DNA from: Tetranychus cinnabarinus
Lineage: Eukaryota > Arthropoda > Arachnida > Trombidiformes > Tetranychidae
Direction of reading: 5' to 3'
Length of the DNA stretch: 64,000 nucleotides
Assembly (NCBI GenBank): GCA_022266195.1
Contig: WHVY01000001.1
Span: forward strand, 18,972,001-19,036,000
Each line of letters opens with the position of its first letter. Within the stretch, counting starts at the first letter, position 1. Below, piece by piece: positions 26,244 to 38,900 of this stretch. Both the position numbers and the translations under genes were made by a program. The notes under the pieces were generated by a model. It was not told where the DNA came from, made no database searches, and worked only from the letters and a program-made list of their open reading frames with translations.

Positions 26244-28545
26244 CTTGGCAGGTCAGTCATACTCTCCCAATGGTCTCTTAATTTTTTCACTATTTCGATC
26301 CAAAGGTATGCTATCGTGTTTAAATCTTTAAATTGGTGAAATATGATTGATAGGCGCCAAGTTAAATTATTGTATGGACACGATTTGAATCCTCGATAAT
26401 CCTTTAAGGAAAAGAAAATAGAAAAATGAAAATGTATTAGGCCTGGAATATTTGTGTAATGTTATCATATTTACTTTGAGTAAGCTATTTATTGGTTCAT
26501 TAGCTTGAGATGGTTCAGTGAAAATGTAGTCAACAATTTGACATTTAAGATGTTCAGATAAACTCCAGGTTGAAAAATTTCGGAATTGTGGTAATGTTAA
26601 GGTTGGAGGTCCGACACCGGCAAGTTTATCAAGGGCTGCTTTAGCTTCAATCTCTGAATTAAAAAGATGAAATTAGAAACTCATTTGTCCATTGTGTTGT
26701 TGAAAATTCTGTATTGTCTTTCAATTAGCTAAATCACTCTAGTGATACTAATGGAATAATTTACTTGGTAGATAAATATTAGTATCAATCACAACCTACC
26801 AAATTAAGCAAATTAACCCTTATGTTTGTAGTGTTTTTTGTTCAACGGTAATTGATACTTATTTCAATTGCCACCTGACTGAGCATACATATGTACTTTA
26901 TACATACATTTATATTTGCGTGCTATTGATCCAAGAAATTAATCAATTTTACTTGGATAATATTCTGAGAATATAATTGTAGGCTGATAAAAGTACATAT
27001 TTCCTGCTAAATATACGGTGTTTCGTTTTTACCTTTCTCTTCCTGAAGTCCTGTAAATTTACCCAATGGTTGATCTGCATATTTGGTTGATTTTTCCAGA
27101 ATAAACAAGCTACTTATGGAATGTATCAAGTTAGGAGTAAATCTATCTCGGAATAAAACACGCGCTGACCAATATTGTGCATCCATTGAATTTAAATTGC
27201 TGTGATTTGGCGAGTCATTGATGAACTCTTCAGATAATTTAGGCCAAGTGGTTGAAAGGTGTAATTCCCTACGAAAAATAAAGAACACATTTAGTATATT
27301 GTTCATCTTATTTCAGTTAAGTCATCTTACTCGATAGGAGCTGAAGGAGATGAATATTCTATGAGAGGCATCGGAAGTTTATCAAGAGAGTACAATCTTT
27401 CCTCCAAGTCGGTTGATTCTTCGGTTGCTTCTGGCTCAGGTAATAACCATTCTTGAGGCCATTCTCTGATTATATGAGTGAATCGAACTGATAGTTCAAT
27501 TGAAACCTTTTCCCTCAGTGGAGATGCCTAATCAAGCAAAAAATGAATGTTGCATAAGGATAACAAAAGAGTAACATATGACAAACACACGCATTGATTT
27601 TGTAGAAACAAAGGAAACAAAAATGACATATGAGAACAAATGAATTTATATCAAATCTAATCTGATAATCTGATGATAAGGATTGGAAATTTAAAGTGAG
27701 CAAGCCTAAAAAAAATATTGAAGAGGTTTCTACAAAATCTGAATCAGCAAACTGTAGACTCACAATTTTTTCACGGAAAATTTTGGTCAACTCTGAAAGA
27801 TACCGATAATTTTCCGGAATATCTCTAAAATGAATCATGTCAAACATTATTCGTGATGTTGATCCTTCCAGTATGCCATGAAAGAATTTCCTCTGGGGAT
27901 GATGAATCTGAACAAAGACAGGAATATACCTAGAGGAACAGAAAAATAGGATCAATCAAAAGAATAAATGTCTCTGGTGTTTCTTACTCACACATTGATA
28001 TTTCTCATTGCAATTGCAGCCGAGCTAAGAAGCAATTTAGCTCGATCTTCACTCGTTATAAGATTATCTTCCATAGGAGAGATGACGGCAAATTTTTTAA
28101 CACCAAACCATCTATAAATACAATGGGCCTTGTTTGGGAAATTGTAGCGAAAATCCATTAAATCTTGGAATACTTTTATATTCTCATCAGTATCCTCCAG
28201 ATCACTTTCAGTATCCCTTCCCGTATACAGTCTTTCCTTTTTGTTGTCGACATCTGGCCCTTGGTAACAGTAAACGCTAACTATAAGCACGAACTTGGCA
28301 AATTTAAGTTTAACAGTTTCATTATAATACAAATGATCTCCAATTGGTCCTAGACCATAGATTACTCCTTTCGGTTTGGAAGCATCTTGGGCATCAGGCG
28401 GCTGAATTGTGTCCCAGTTACGAAGAACCTCTTCGAAATCAGCAATAAAACGTTCCCAATCGGTGGCAGTGGTAAAGTCTGTAATCTCGAAAACTTGATC
28501 ACTATCATCAGGTGATTGATAATCTGAGCTTCTTGAATCCTCCAT
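26244..28545 (-). CDS. RAB3GAP1: Rab3 GTPase-activating protein catalytic subunit, N-terminal half only
   Basis: Six exons on the minus strand: 28545-27992, 27929-27764, 27527-27331, 27268-27033, 26653-26475 and 26401-26244. All have GT-AG borders and compatible phases, and they encode ~496 residues. The opening FEITDFTTATDWERFI is the signature start of RAB3GAP1. Later stretches also match: RAHC-RWYG-like AHCIYRWFGVKKF, PVFVQIHH, LHLSTTWPKLSEE and YRGFKSCP...LTWRL. RAB3GAP1 pairs with RAB3GAP2 to act on Rab3, and as an exchange factor for Rab18, in vesicle traffic and autophagy. The family is about 980 aa, and its catalytic arginine (Arg728 in human) lies in the part not seen here. The last exon ends with a good donor (CCAAG|GTAGGA), so the gene may continue leftward across a very long intron, or it is a truncated copy. 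Confidence 0.85.
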
Positions 28546-30372
28546 AGCTCAAAATAGTCTCTCTTGTATCAATGAAAAGTCACAATGTCAAATGTCAAAT
28601 TAACACCAATGACGATAGTAAAAAAGACTTGAAAAAGCAAGCCCAATAGGAAAAAGTTTGTAAAAAAAATTCACGACCAATGTAAACAAACCAAAAAAGG
28701 GAAAGTCTATTAATTACAAACTGTATTTGATTTAACAAATTTTCATTAAATTAAACGATTTAAATTGCCAATTTTACGTACAGCTTGCTTAAATTGCAAG
28801 AACAGTATAGATTGTCAGGAATTGTGATTGTAGTTATCATTTTATCTAATTTTTCTTCTCTTGTTCTTATGCTAAATTTAGTTTATTTTAAATATCGGTC
28901 CAAAGTCATTCTCTCAATTGAGAACTGAACATTCATCCAATTAATATCTTGGTGTTTAATGTGTCTAACCATGAAGTCAATCAAGCCATTAAGTCCATTA
29001 AGTCATACAGGAATTCAGGATGTACTGAGAAATCTGTTTTTCATTTATTGCTAATCTTAAATCTTAAATCAAGTCTAGAGATATTTTTTTTGTTGAATTT
29101 GTTTTAATCCAATCGGTTTCTATTAAAGTTAGGGTCTGTCTTATATTTTATATTGTAGGGATTAATTGATTAAAAGATAAGTAATCAACGTTTAATAAGC
29201 AAATCTAGTGTAAACATTTTGCTCTTATATTCAGTGCTAAATGTTTGTCCAGGGAAAAATTGTTTTATGGACTCTTTTTTTGCTGTATTAATCTATGTTA
29301 GTTAATAGTAGGCCTACCTAAACAATCTCTTTAATTAATAATTATTATATGATGATAGTGGAATATCAATTCAACATAATTTTATTTCCATGATAAATTA
29401 GCTTATTACAAATAAATTTGATGATCAAGCTTGAGTGTAATTTATGTTTATTAACCGTGATAATTTGCGTTCAAGTGTTCATGTAAACATGTGGTTGTAC
29501 TGAGATTCTATGAAATGTCTCTAGTACTTGGATACTTTTACGGATCTTAAGCTCTGGTTTTAATTGTATCTCCATGTCACAAACAATACATTGACGCGTT
29601 TTTCACCGTAAAGTTATCAGCTTTTCAAAACGGTTCAGCCTTTATGGTTAGATAAATTTTGATCGGATTTTCTCATCTATAGTTTGAAGGATTATTTTCC
29701 TTCCTAATTCCTATGAATCCGTTTATTAATCTACTTTATTATCACATGAATTTTCCCGAGAAAAGGTAGGAGTCCAATGTTTTTGCTGGCTTTTACCGTC
29801 CGTTATCAATTAATCCAAAAACAATTAGGTGGAAAATCTTGGGTGGCAAAGTTAGGTGAAATTGGATAAAATGTTTTAATAGTCTATTTGCACCGAAATA
29901 GTTAACTTTCGTGATTTACAATCAAGGGATCAGGGTGAGGTAGTTTTTTGTAATGAATATGAAAGTGATGAGAAAATAGAGAGAAATGGGTTGACATCAA
30001 TCAATTTTTGGGTAGCATTTCAACGAGTTGAAATGGACGAAATAATACAATCACAATGAGGTTCAAACAATAAACTTGATCATAGAATTGAATAAGAACA
30101 ATTAATAAAACAATACAATTCTATGGATGATGAAAATATTTGCATTTTGATGAATTTTTTAAACAATAACAATTCAACATAAAGTTGTAAATATTGCACA
30201 AAGATGGCGGCTCGTGTAGCATGAAAAAGCTGTAAAAGCGAGGGAAAATAATGCCAATTTTAACCAATGTTATTCAATTCAGCATAATACTTCTGTAAAT
30301 AATTAATTTTAAGTTAATCTTCCAATCTGATTGAATTTCCCATTTCGGCATATGATAAGTGATTAATACAGC
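28546..30372. other. Intergenic region: RAB3GAP1 promoter side and 3' flank of HR38 copy A
   Basis: No coding exon is seen. It lies between the RAB3GAP1 start codon (28545) and the stop codon of HR38 copy A (30373), so it should hold the RAB3GAP1 5' flank and the HR38-A 3' UTR. It has no similarity by eye to the 3' flank of copy B, so the palindrome ends at about 30398. Confidence 0.5.
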
Positions 30373-33300
30373 TTAAAAATATGATAAGTTAGTGACTAAT
30401 TTTGATAGTGTCTCAGGAATTGACACTATGGACTCTAATTTAATCTCGTGCAGCAGTGTTAACCCATCCATTGCGAGTGATCTTAAATCAGGTAATTTTG
30501 ATAATATTGATGAAAAATAATGCGATTTCTTTTGAGCTTCAGCATTGTAAGTAACGTGATCTCTAAGAGACTCTATTATTTTCATTTGCAGGGCTTCAAC
30601 ACGATTTGGATCAACAAGACCATGTCGCACTGTTGATAGACCAGCAACATAGGATGGATAAAGAGAGGCAAAAAAGGAAGGAAAAAAGAAAGAAGAGGAA
30701 AAATTATGATTATTATTGATGATTGATGATACAGAATTTATTAATATTGGATTAGAATCAAAAAATGGCTACATAATTTAATAGTTAGCTATCATGATCT
30801 GTTCTGGTTATTGTTTTAGATATAATCACAATAATCATCATCGATATCAACACTTCTACTCAATATGGATACTGAACAATGTGATGAAAAAAAAAATCCG
30901 GATGATGATTATTTGATGACGATAAAGATTATTTTAATTGGTCAATTCGTGATGAGAATTAAATACATTTTACATTGAACATGTAAGTTAATTTATTGAT
31001 TTGTAACGTTAAAACATTGCAATTTCAGCGATTTAACGTATATTTTTTTTCTTCTTCTGAATTTCTTTTTTTTTGTTTTATCATGTTAACGTTGAACAGA
31101 CATCACTACTATCTCCTGAATGGCCTAAATCTATTACTCTATGAGTTAACTTTTTTTATATTAGAATTACTATGATCATTATGATCATTATGATTATTGT
31201 GATTATGATAATTATAATGTATCATTACATTATTAGTATAATTATTAGTGAGTAATCTTTGTTAGCTAGGAAATGTACAAAATTAAAGATAATAAAATTG
31301 TTGAGAATGTACTGGTGAAAAATGGGTGCTGCTGCTTACCGGTGATTAATGAGAGGCCTGCGAGACAAGCAAATGCTGATATGTCTATATCAATTTGAGC
31401 GAATCTTTGTGAAAATGATTCCAGATTAGTAAACCAAGAACCAAATAGTAATTTAACTTGATTACGATGAAGAACCATTCCATTAGGTAGTATGATCTTC
31501 TTCGATCCAGGTTTGTTTCTATTTGAAGTAAACGTAATAATTAGTAAATTATGTGCTAATTAAATCATAAATCCACTAATAACCGCAATTAACTTACTGG
31601 TAGGCAATGCGTAGAGCAATTATCTCCAAACAAGATGAATCGAAAAGTAAATCTTGGTCATGTTTATTGAGATCAGCAAATCCTGGTATTTTTTCAGCAA
31701 AATTTCGACAAGCTTCCACCGCTGAAGAAAGCAGATTCACAGATTGTTGGCGACAAGCTAAGCTAGCTCCTAGTGTTAAACTTGATTCATCAAGTTCACA
31801 ATACTGTAAGATTGACAAAAGGAGAAAAATTTGGTAAAAATTGAACTTATTGTATGAAAAATTTCAGAAGACTGTAAACTTACATGACTGAGATCAAGAT
31901 TTGAAATATCCGGACATGTATCAACATGAGCCCTTACTAATGCAGTAATTGTACTAATTGGTGGCGATGGAGGTGATTCTTGAGGTGATTTAGGTTTTGA
32001 TGGTAATCGACCACGACGACCTTTAAGATTGTCCGTTCTTACCACTATTTTAAATAAAAATTAAAAACATTAACATAAGTAAGAAAATATTCTTCTCTAT
32101 ATTTCATTCTAAGCTCATTCTAATGTCAGATAATAATTTATATTTACCTTCTTTTACCATTCCAACAGCTAAGCATTTTTGAAATCGACAAAACTGGCAT
32201 CTATTTCGTCTTCTTTTATCAACTGGACAATCACGATTACCAAGACAAACATATTTTGAACCCTTTTGAACTGTTCTCTTAAAGAAACCTTTACAACCTT
32301 CACAAGTTCGGACTCCATAATGTTGACATGCAGCATTATCACCACAAACAGCACACAATTGATTCAAGGGATGACCTGTTGAGCTTGTGTTTAAAGTGGC
32401 AGCTGATGAGCAACCTGTATTTGACTCAGTTGATGTTGAAGCTTTTTGGCTTTTATTGCGGCAAATTATTGGTTCATTTGGAGAGGTTTCACCTGAACTT
32501 GTTCTCAATAAAGATCCATTGATATTTGCTGATGCAAATAATGATGATATAGACGACCTCAGAAGATCTTCTTGGTTTCTAGAAATCAAAATGATAAAAG
32601 ATACATTTAATCAGATGTTTTGCATACAAGTTATCTCAAAGAACATCAAGGTCATACGGAATATCATTTTTGTCTTGGAAATATTTTTCCTGATACTGGA
32701 TTTCATTAATTACTAAAGAACTACTCAAGGATTTTCAGTGCATTGACTTGATTTGACTTGACCTGTTGAAGCTTGGTGACTTTTTTTCTGCCATGGACAT
32801 TTAAAATTTCATATTTATTTTGGTAAATTTTTCATTCAGAGGCAGTGAATATTATTGGTCGTATCAATTATGAATGATGATGGGAGAAAGAAAAAGAAAT
32901 TAACTGAAACCTTGATCAGACCGGTTACTTATTGTCGTCAATGTGAGGCGGTTTGACGTTGCTCAAGCAAACTTGGACAGTCCATTTTGTTTATCAAAAT
33001 CACATTGACGCTGTCTAAAGATGAATTTCCATTAACAAAGGAAAATCGGGAACAATTAAGTTTAACTTAAGGAATCAAGCAACTAATCACGTACTGGATT
33101 TATTTTTAATATTTACGAGCAACTTTTCCGGCTTATTGTTTCGTTTTTTTTGCTGCTGGGTTTAACCAATTGAATTGGCATTTTGATTATAAAACAAAGA
33201 CTTTTTTCTTACCTAATTGGATTCAAAGATGCCAAATGATTAGACGTATTTATATTTGATGCCAGTGGTGATTCTACCTTTTGATATGGAGATCTTGAAA

Positions 33301-34898
33301 TTGGGGATAATTGTGATGGTGATTGTCGCTGATATCGATCAGAGCTTGGACTAGCACAACATTGGTCAATGTTGTGTTTATATGAAAAGTTGATCGAAGA
33401 TGGTGAGTTGGTTGCTGATGTGCAAATACTTCGAAATTGATTTGATTGCAACTGATTTTGTGTAAGATGATTGGTAAGAGACTGTTGAAACTGAGATTGA
33501 CCATGTTCAATATTAGGTGTTGATCGAGCTGAAGACATTGATATGTATCCTGGGCTTGAAGCAACACTCGAACTTGCTGTAAATGGAGAGTTGACATCTT
33601 GTTGATTAACAGATCTTGTATATTGGTGCAGAGGATTTTGTCGGAAACTATGCAATTGTTGTTGTTGTTGTTGTTGTTGTGATTGCTGGGATTGTTGCTG
33701 TTGTCTTAATTGTTGATTAAGTTGTTGTTGATGTTGGTTAGTTGCTGTTTGAATCGATAATGGCATTGCACAGTTATTTAAATCACCATCACAATCATCT
33801 TCTTGTTTAACATATGATAAATCAATCAATGATCCTGATCCTGTGTTGGAATTTTTGATTGAAACAGAAGCAAATGAAACTTCAGATAATGATGTATTAT
33901 CATCATCATTGAAGTCATCAAATTTAAAGAATGAAGATGTTTCATCGTTAGTTGTTGGTGTAATGTTAAGTCCAGAATGTGATTGTGATTGTTGTTGTGG
34001 TGGTGGTTGAGGAAAATTTCTTGGTGAATAAATTTCCATGAAGCTTGGTAAAGTTGTTGAATTAGGTGTAGTTGGTGTTGAACTTAAAGATGTCTCGTTT
34101 GATCCAATCAATGATCTGTTATAATATTAAGATGATAAAATGTATGAATAAATAAATTAAATAAATGAATAAACAAATAGACTAATGAAAGTATTATTTA
34201 CAGTCTACAATTAAAACAAAAAGAAACATTGTTTTCATTTGTCTAACCTAAATTCATATTGAAACAATCATTTGCAAACTTACCCTTGATTATTGCCTAA
34301 GATGTTATTAATAGTATTATCATTATTAAGTATAATACTTGAATTATTGTTTTGATTGTTATTGTTGCTGTTATTACTGTTGTTGTTGTTGATGTTGGTG
34401 ATATTGATATTAGAAGAGTTATTCTCGTTAATATTATCGGTGAAAGTTGATCTTTGAAAATTCAACTGAACTGGTGTATTGGAACCACTATTTGAGTAAC
34501 CAGATTGTCCTTGATCAAGCCCGAGTGAATCGAAATTTGATTGTTGATTAAACATTTGATCCAAAATACCATCTAAAGGTACATCAAATGAAAAATCAGC
34601 TGAAATATCTGAAAGATCCTCTTCACACGTTGTTGAATTTGATTGAACTGAATTAAGTGAAGGTAAAGGATCAAAAATATTAGTTGAAGATATTGGTGAA
34701 TGAGAAATTGGTCCTTTGAATGAACAGCTCTAAACGACAATTAAGGGTAAAAGGAGACACAAATTAATAACAAAATAACAAAAAAATATAAATCAAGTTC
34801 GATGTTTATGTCAAATGCGATGTTATTAATATGACATAAGACATGACATGACACAATAACGAAATTATATTTACCTGATTTTGTTGAATACAAAGCAT
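30373..34898 (-). CDS. HR38: NR4A-type nuclear receptor HR38, copy A
   Basis: Eight coding exons on minus: 34898-34875, 34729-34284, 34115-33213, 32578-32148, 32044-31884, 31803-31598, 31518-31340 and 30629-30373. All borders are GT-AG and the total is 868 codons. The N-terminal region is rich in Asn, Ser and Gln (a polyQ near 33650-33690) and serves as AF-1. The C4 zinc-finger DNA-binding domain is at ~532-598, with P-box CEGCKGFFKR and finger 2 CPVDKRRRNRC. It is followed by the NR4A extension VVRTDNLKGRRGRLPSKPKS, which lets NR4A proteins bind the NBRE half-site as monomers. The ligand-binding domain fills the rest; the exon 6 sequence AEKIPGFADL...DQDLLF is close to the family consensus. 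NR4A receptors are nuclear, ligand-independent, immediate-early transcription factors; HR38 acts in ecdysone signalling and neuronal activity responses. It is one arm of a palindrome shared with copy B. Confidence 0.95.
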
Positions 34899-34926
34899 AT
34901 TTCTACTGCATGACCCAATCACAGGT
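34875..34926 (-). other. HR38: First coding exon of HR38 copy A with its upstream leader
   Basis: The exon runs from an acceptor at 34927-34929 to a donor at 34874. Its last 24 nt encode MLCIQQNQ. The 28 nt before the ATG are open in the coding frame (PVIGSCSRN before the Met), so a longer N-terminus from an upstream coding exon is possible. Confidence 0.7.
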
Positions 34927-35235
34927 CTGAAATTTATAATTTTATTATTAATTTTTATATCAATCTCACTAATTTATATTGAATTATAACGTTAAATCCG
35001 ATGATATTTGATGAGAAACCAAATAATCCAATATTTAAGATTCAATAATCCAAATTGAAGATGAAATATATGTTGATTTATATATTTGTATGTCACTGCA
35101 CAACAATCAAAATTAAAAATTAAATAGATTAAAATTCAAGCAAAACATTCATAAAACAAGTGAAAGATATAAAAACATAGACTTTAGTCAACACAGAAAA
35201 AAGGAGATGAAAAAAGGTTAGAAACTTGGACTTAC

Positions 35236-35540
35236 AAGGATTGAATGTTTGAAAGGATGAAAATATACGAACATAACTAAATAAGTGAACAATTGATAAT
35301 AGACGAAGAACGATGACAAATGAATTGATTGTAGTTTAGTCCAGTTGATTGTTGAGACTAAATTCACAAGTTGACAATGTTATTAACAGTTAACAAATGA
35401 TAAAAGTGAAGTAAATTCAAATTGTTACAATTATGTTATGTTGTTGAAAGTTAGTCTATCCAATTCACATGGCTTGTAAGGAATGACAAGACTTCAATGT
35501 TGGTTAATGCTCGTTTCTCACTCTCATAAACACTCAGTCA
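35236..35540 (-). other. HR38: Probable 5' noncoding exon of HR38 copy A (right edge approximate)
   Basis: A strong donor (AAGTCC context, CTT|GTAAGT on minus) lies at 35235. The matching donor in copy B is at 40775. The exon would join the acceptor of the first coding exon at 34926. The transcription start is not defined; I place it loosely from the mirror region of copy B. Confidence 0.4.
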
Positions 35541-35715
35541 GTTTACTCACTCACTAACGTTCATGTTGATCATGATGCTGATAGTGATGATGATAATGAT
35601 TACGTAGAAAGTAGGAAAAAAGAAAGAGATAAGTAGAAAGAAAGACTTAGAGAAAGGAGAATCGAAAGAGAGAAAGAGAATAAAAAAATAGATTCTGTTA
35701 TAATAGGAAACATTT

Positions 35716-35747
35716 CGTCACTGTGACGTTGAATTGTTCTGACGTCT
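35716..35747 (-). promoter_or_regulatory. CRE-like cluster upstream of HR38 copy A
   Basis: Three TGACG cores occur within 32 bp: CGTCA at 35716, TGACGTT at 35724 and TGACGTCT at 35740. A fourth (TGACGTAA) lies at 35894. They are upstream of the presumed 5' leader of copy A. CREB and ATF sites of this type drive NR4A genes in mammals. The link to CREB here is inference. Confidence 0.5.
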
Positions 35748-35975
35748 TGAATTTAAAGGAGTGAGCGAGTAAAGAGACAAAAAAAAGGAAAGAAAAAATA
35801 GAAAGAGAAAGTCTGAGAAAAAGAAAGAAGAAGAAGAGAAAGAAAGATAAACAGACAGAGTTATATCGATCGATGGTGTCCAAAGCAACGAAATGACGTA
35901 ATTTACAGAGAGAGAGATGAAGATGATCATGAAGATCATGTAAAGAGGAAAGCCTTTCCAGAGTAAGTCTAACGG

Positions 35976-38900
35976 GTTCAGTTTTTTTTTGTTTTTTTTC
36001 TGGTTCATACTTATTTTCTGGTTTCTTGTATTATGTTTTGCTCTCTTTAGTTCCTTTCATTGCTGCATTCAATATTATTTATAGCTTTTAGTTGCTATTT
36101 TTAGCTTTTTATTTGGGTCTAAATTTACTCTGAACCAGAATTTTTATGACGTTTACCCATGTTATTATTGGTAAAACATATTATTTAAGCTTTTCATCTT
36201 ATCTTCTGTTGACATTGACATTGAAAATTGTACCAAAAGAAACAAAACTAGACAAACTCAATCAACTCAACATAATAACTAAATTACCAGAAAATTAATT
36301 TATCTTTATTTAAATTTCATCAAAATATTGACCAAATACTAAACCTTAAAACCCAAATTTAAACCCGAGACAAATCAAGTTCAACTCAACCCAATTGAAC
36401 TGTTATCAACTGAAACAATTGACATTAAACAAATTATGAAAATGAAGTATCAATGTAAAGAGCTTTAGATCAATACATAAGTTAATTATTAAGTGTTGAT
36501 ATTAAAATGGTTTGATATTTACGGGATAAAAAGTGAGTGGGTTTGACAAAAAAAGTGGGTGAACTGAAAGGTGTGACAATGATAACACTGGAAATGTCCT
36601 TTTGATCAACAATTTTATTAATAGCGCTGTAAAAGGAGTAAATTTGATTGATAAAATAGCAAACTAAATTGTCTCAAATGATCAACATTAAAATAAATTC
36701 AGAAGCACTTTTATTATAATATAAAAACAATATGATATTACATTATTACAAATCAAGTGTTGCTGCTTTTTATCCAATACCAACAATTAACGTAACAAAT
36801 GGCAGCAATAAACTGTGATATATTATTTATGATAATTAGTAATATACAATTTTATTCATATTGTTACGTTAACCTGTCAATTTCATAGTAGACGGTGCAA
36901 TTAATAAATTACTTGAAAAGCATCAATGGCAACAATCAGACAATTAATTTTCTGGTCTTTTTTCATTTTCTCATTTTTCTTGGCTCAATCTTTCTAGTCA
37001 TTAACATCATCATCATCATCATAATTAGGATGATCAACCATCAATAATCAAAAATCGGAAGCAATTAACACTTTACTATTAAACAATAAACGCTGTTGAA
37101 ATTAATAACCAGCCAAGTACAATGAGTAAATCAATTTTCATTTTTGTTTCAATGTTTACTTTCAATCTTTTTTCTCGATTATTTTATCATTAGATTTTTT
37201 CAATGTTCCTGGTTAATTGTAAACTAATTGTTACGTTTGTAACCAAATGAACCTAAATTGTTATGTCAGAGACAGATTTTGATCAATCTCTCGTTTAAAC
37301 AAGTGTTAACAATTTTCCAGCTCCTTGGCATAATATCATTGTAAATGCAAAGTCTAATCTAATTTTGTTTGGGGAGTTAATTTTTCCCTTTTTTTGTTAA
37401 TTTCATTCTGTAACGTTAATCTACAATTAGCTTATTTTCACTAGTTTAATCACTTACCGTGGGGTGACAATTAATCTAATTCATTTATCTAATTACGTTT
37501 CCTAACATTAATAAAAATGTTGTTACTTCAATCTTTCAATGTTATCTAATACAAAAGTCTGCCTTTTTTTCAAGTTACCACTTTCAACTGTGATTATGAT
37601 TTACCAGTTAATCACACTTAAGATTAATTGAGCATTTCATTGATTCAGTGAAATTACTATCAAGTGTTCAACAGGCAACAATCAATGATATTATTAAAGT
37701 TAGTTAATATTAAAATGATCAATTATTGGCTTTTTTTTGTTCTTCTCTTCATTTAATAATAGAAACTCTTTGAGAGATTTCCTTGTTTCTCGTTTTTGCT
37801 GCTTCTTCAACTTGCCATATCTTATACAATATATCATTGTATATAATGAGGGTTTTTTTCTGGTCTGTTAATTGTTTCTGTTATAACCAGATAATCATTT
37901 GGTAATCATTGATTACTAATCATTGGATAATCTTTATCAATATCTTTATAATATCAATATCCTGCTATTAATTTACAGTGTTTGGTGATTCCGAGTTTTC
38001 CTTTTTTTACTTCACAAGAAATCATTGAAAATCTTAATATTATTAAGTTGACAACAATGATATTACACTCAATCCTTACCTTTTTTACCCAGTCCAAGTA
38101 CTTTGTACTTGACAGTTACAACGTTTATGTTTGTAAAAGCAATAAATGATTCTGTTTGATTACAAGATTACATTTTATTTCACAGCTTAATCGTCTTCAA
38201 GATTGTCACAGTGTAACAAACTGTCAGTGGTGATAAAGCTGGTCAGACTTAAGTTATCAGATGTTTGATAGTCACCCAGCAAGAAATAAAAATACCTCAA
38301 GATCTTTACTTAATATGATTGCCCAGAATCTGTTACCCGTTACTAACGGTCTGGTGTCTTTACAGGCTGTTGAGTTATAAATTTAGATTTACAGTTCAAA
38401 AAACGCAAATTATGGAAACGGGAAAATTTATGCAATCGACTGAAGAAGATAGTAATAGTACTTTTAGGGCTGAATCTGTGATCGATGCTCTCAAATATCA
38501 TGTCAAAACCAAAAGGTAGCAAAATCTTTTGTCAATAATTTGCTAAAATCAATAATTTTGCTCTCAATTTGGTTGACATTGCAAATTTTGGTGCAATGAT
38601 TTACTCGTTTTCACCACATCTAGAGATATCAAATAAGAGATACCGATCGAGAGATCATTAATACTGCTTGGAATCAAAATTATCAAACAATATAATGTGA
38701 TGCAAAGTGAAGCTGAAACTGATCGCGTATGATTGAGCTAAATTAGCCAAATGCTTACCTTGTATGTGGCCACAATATTTGTTTCAAAATTTGATTCGGA
38801 AATAGTTAATGGAATTTATTGATGCAAAAATTGTTATATAATATTTGTTATGATTCAACATGAAAATATCATTATGTAATTTCAAGTAACATCATGAAGT

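Larger units (their letters stand above)
30398..35975. repeat. Left arm of the HR38 palindrome
   Basis: The left arm matches the reverse complement of 40039-45409. The inner edge is sharp: CCGTTAGAC at 40039 pairs with 35975, and similarity stops on the next base. The outer edge lies in the last exon, at about 30398, nine codons before the stop. Identity is very high by eye across 30398-31518, 31884-32455 and ~33520-35975. It drops away in two islands: 31525-31877 and 32456-33520. The two arms with their loop form one ~15 kb inverted-repeat structure. Confidence 0.9.

Noticed and set aside
27515..27763. Extension of the RAB3GAP1 second exon past 27764
   Set aside because: The sequence past the GTGAGT donor loses family similarity and the next exon joins in phase.
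35698..36008. Open frames in the GA/CT-rich HR38 promoter (also 40071-40413)
   Set aside because: They are low-complexity Ser/Phe/Leu or Lys/Arg/Glu strings produced by the CT/GA tract, and differ by frameshifts between the two arms.
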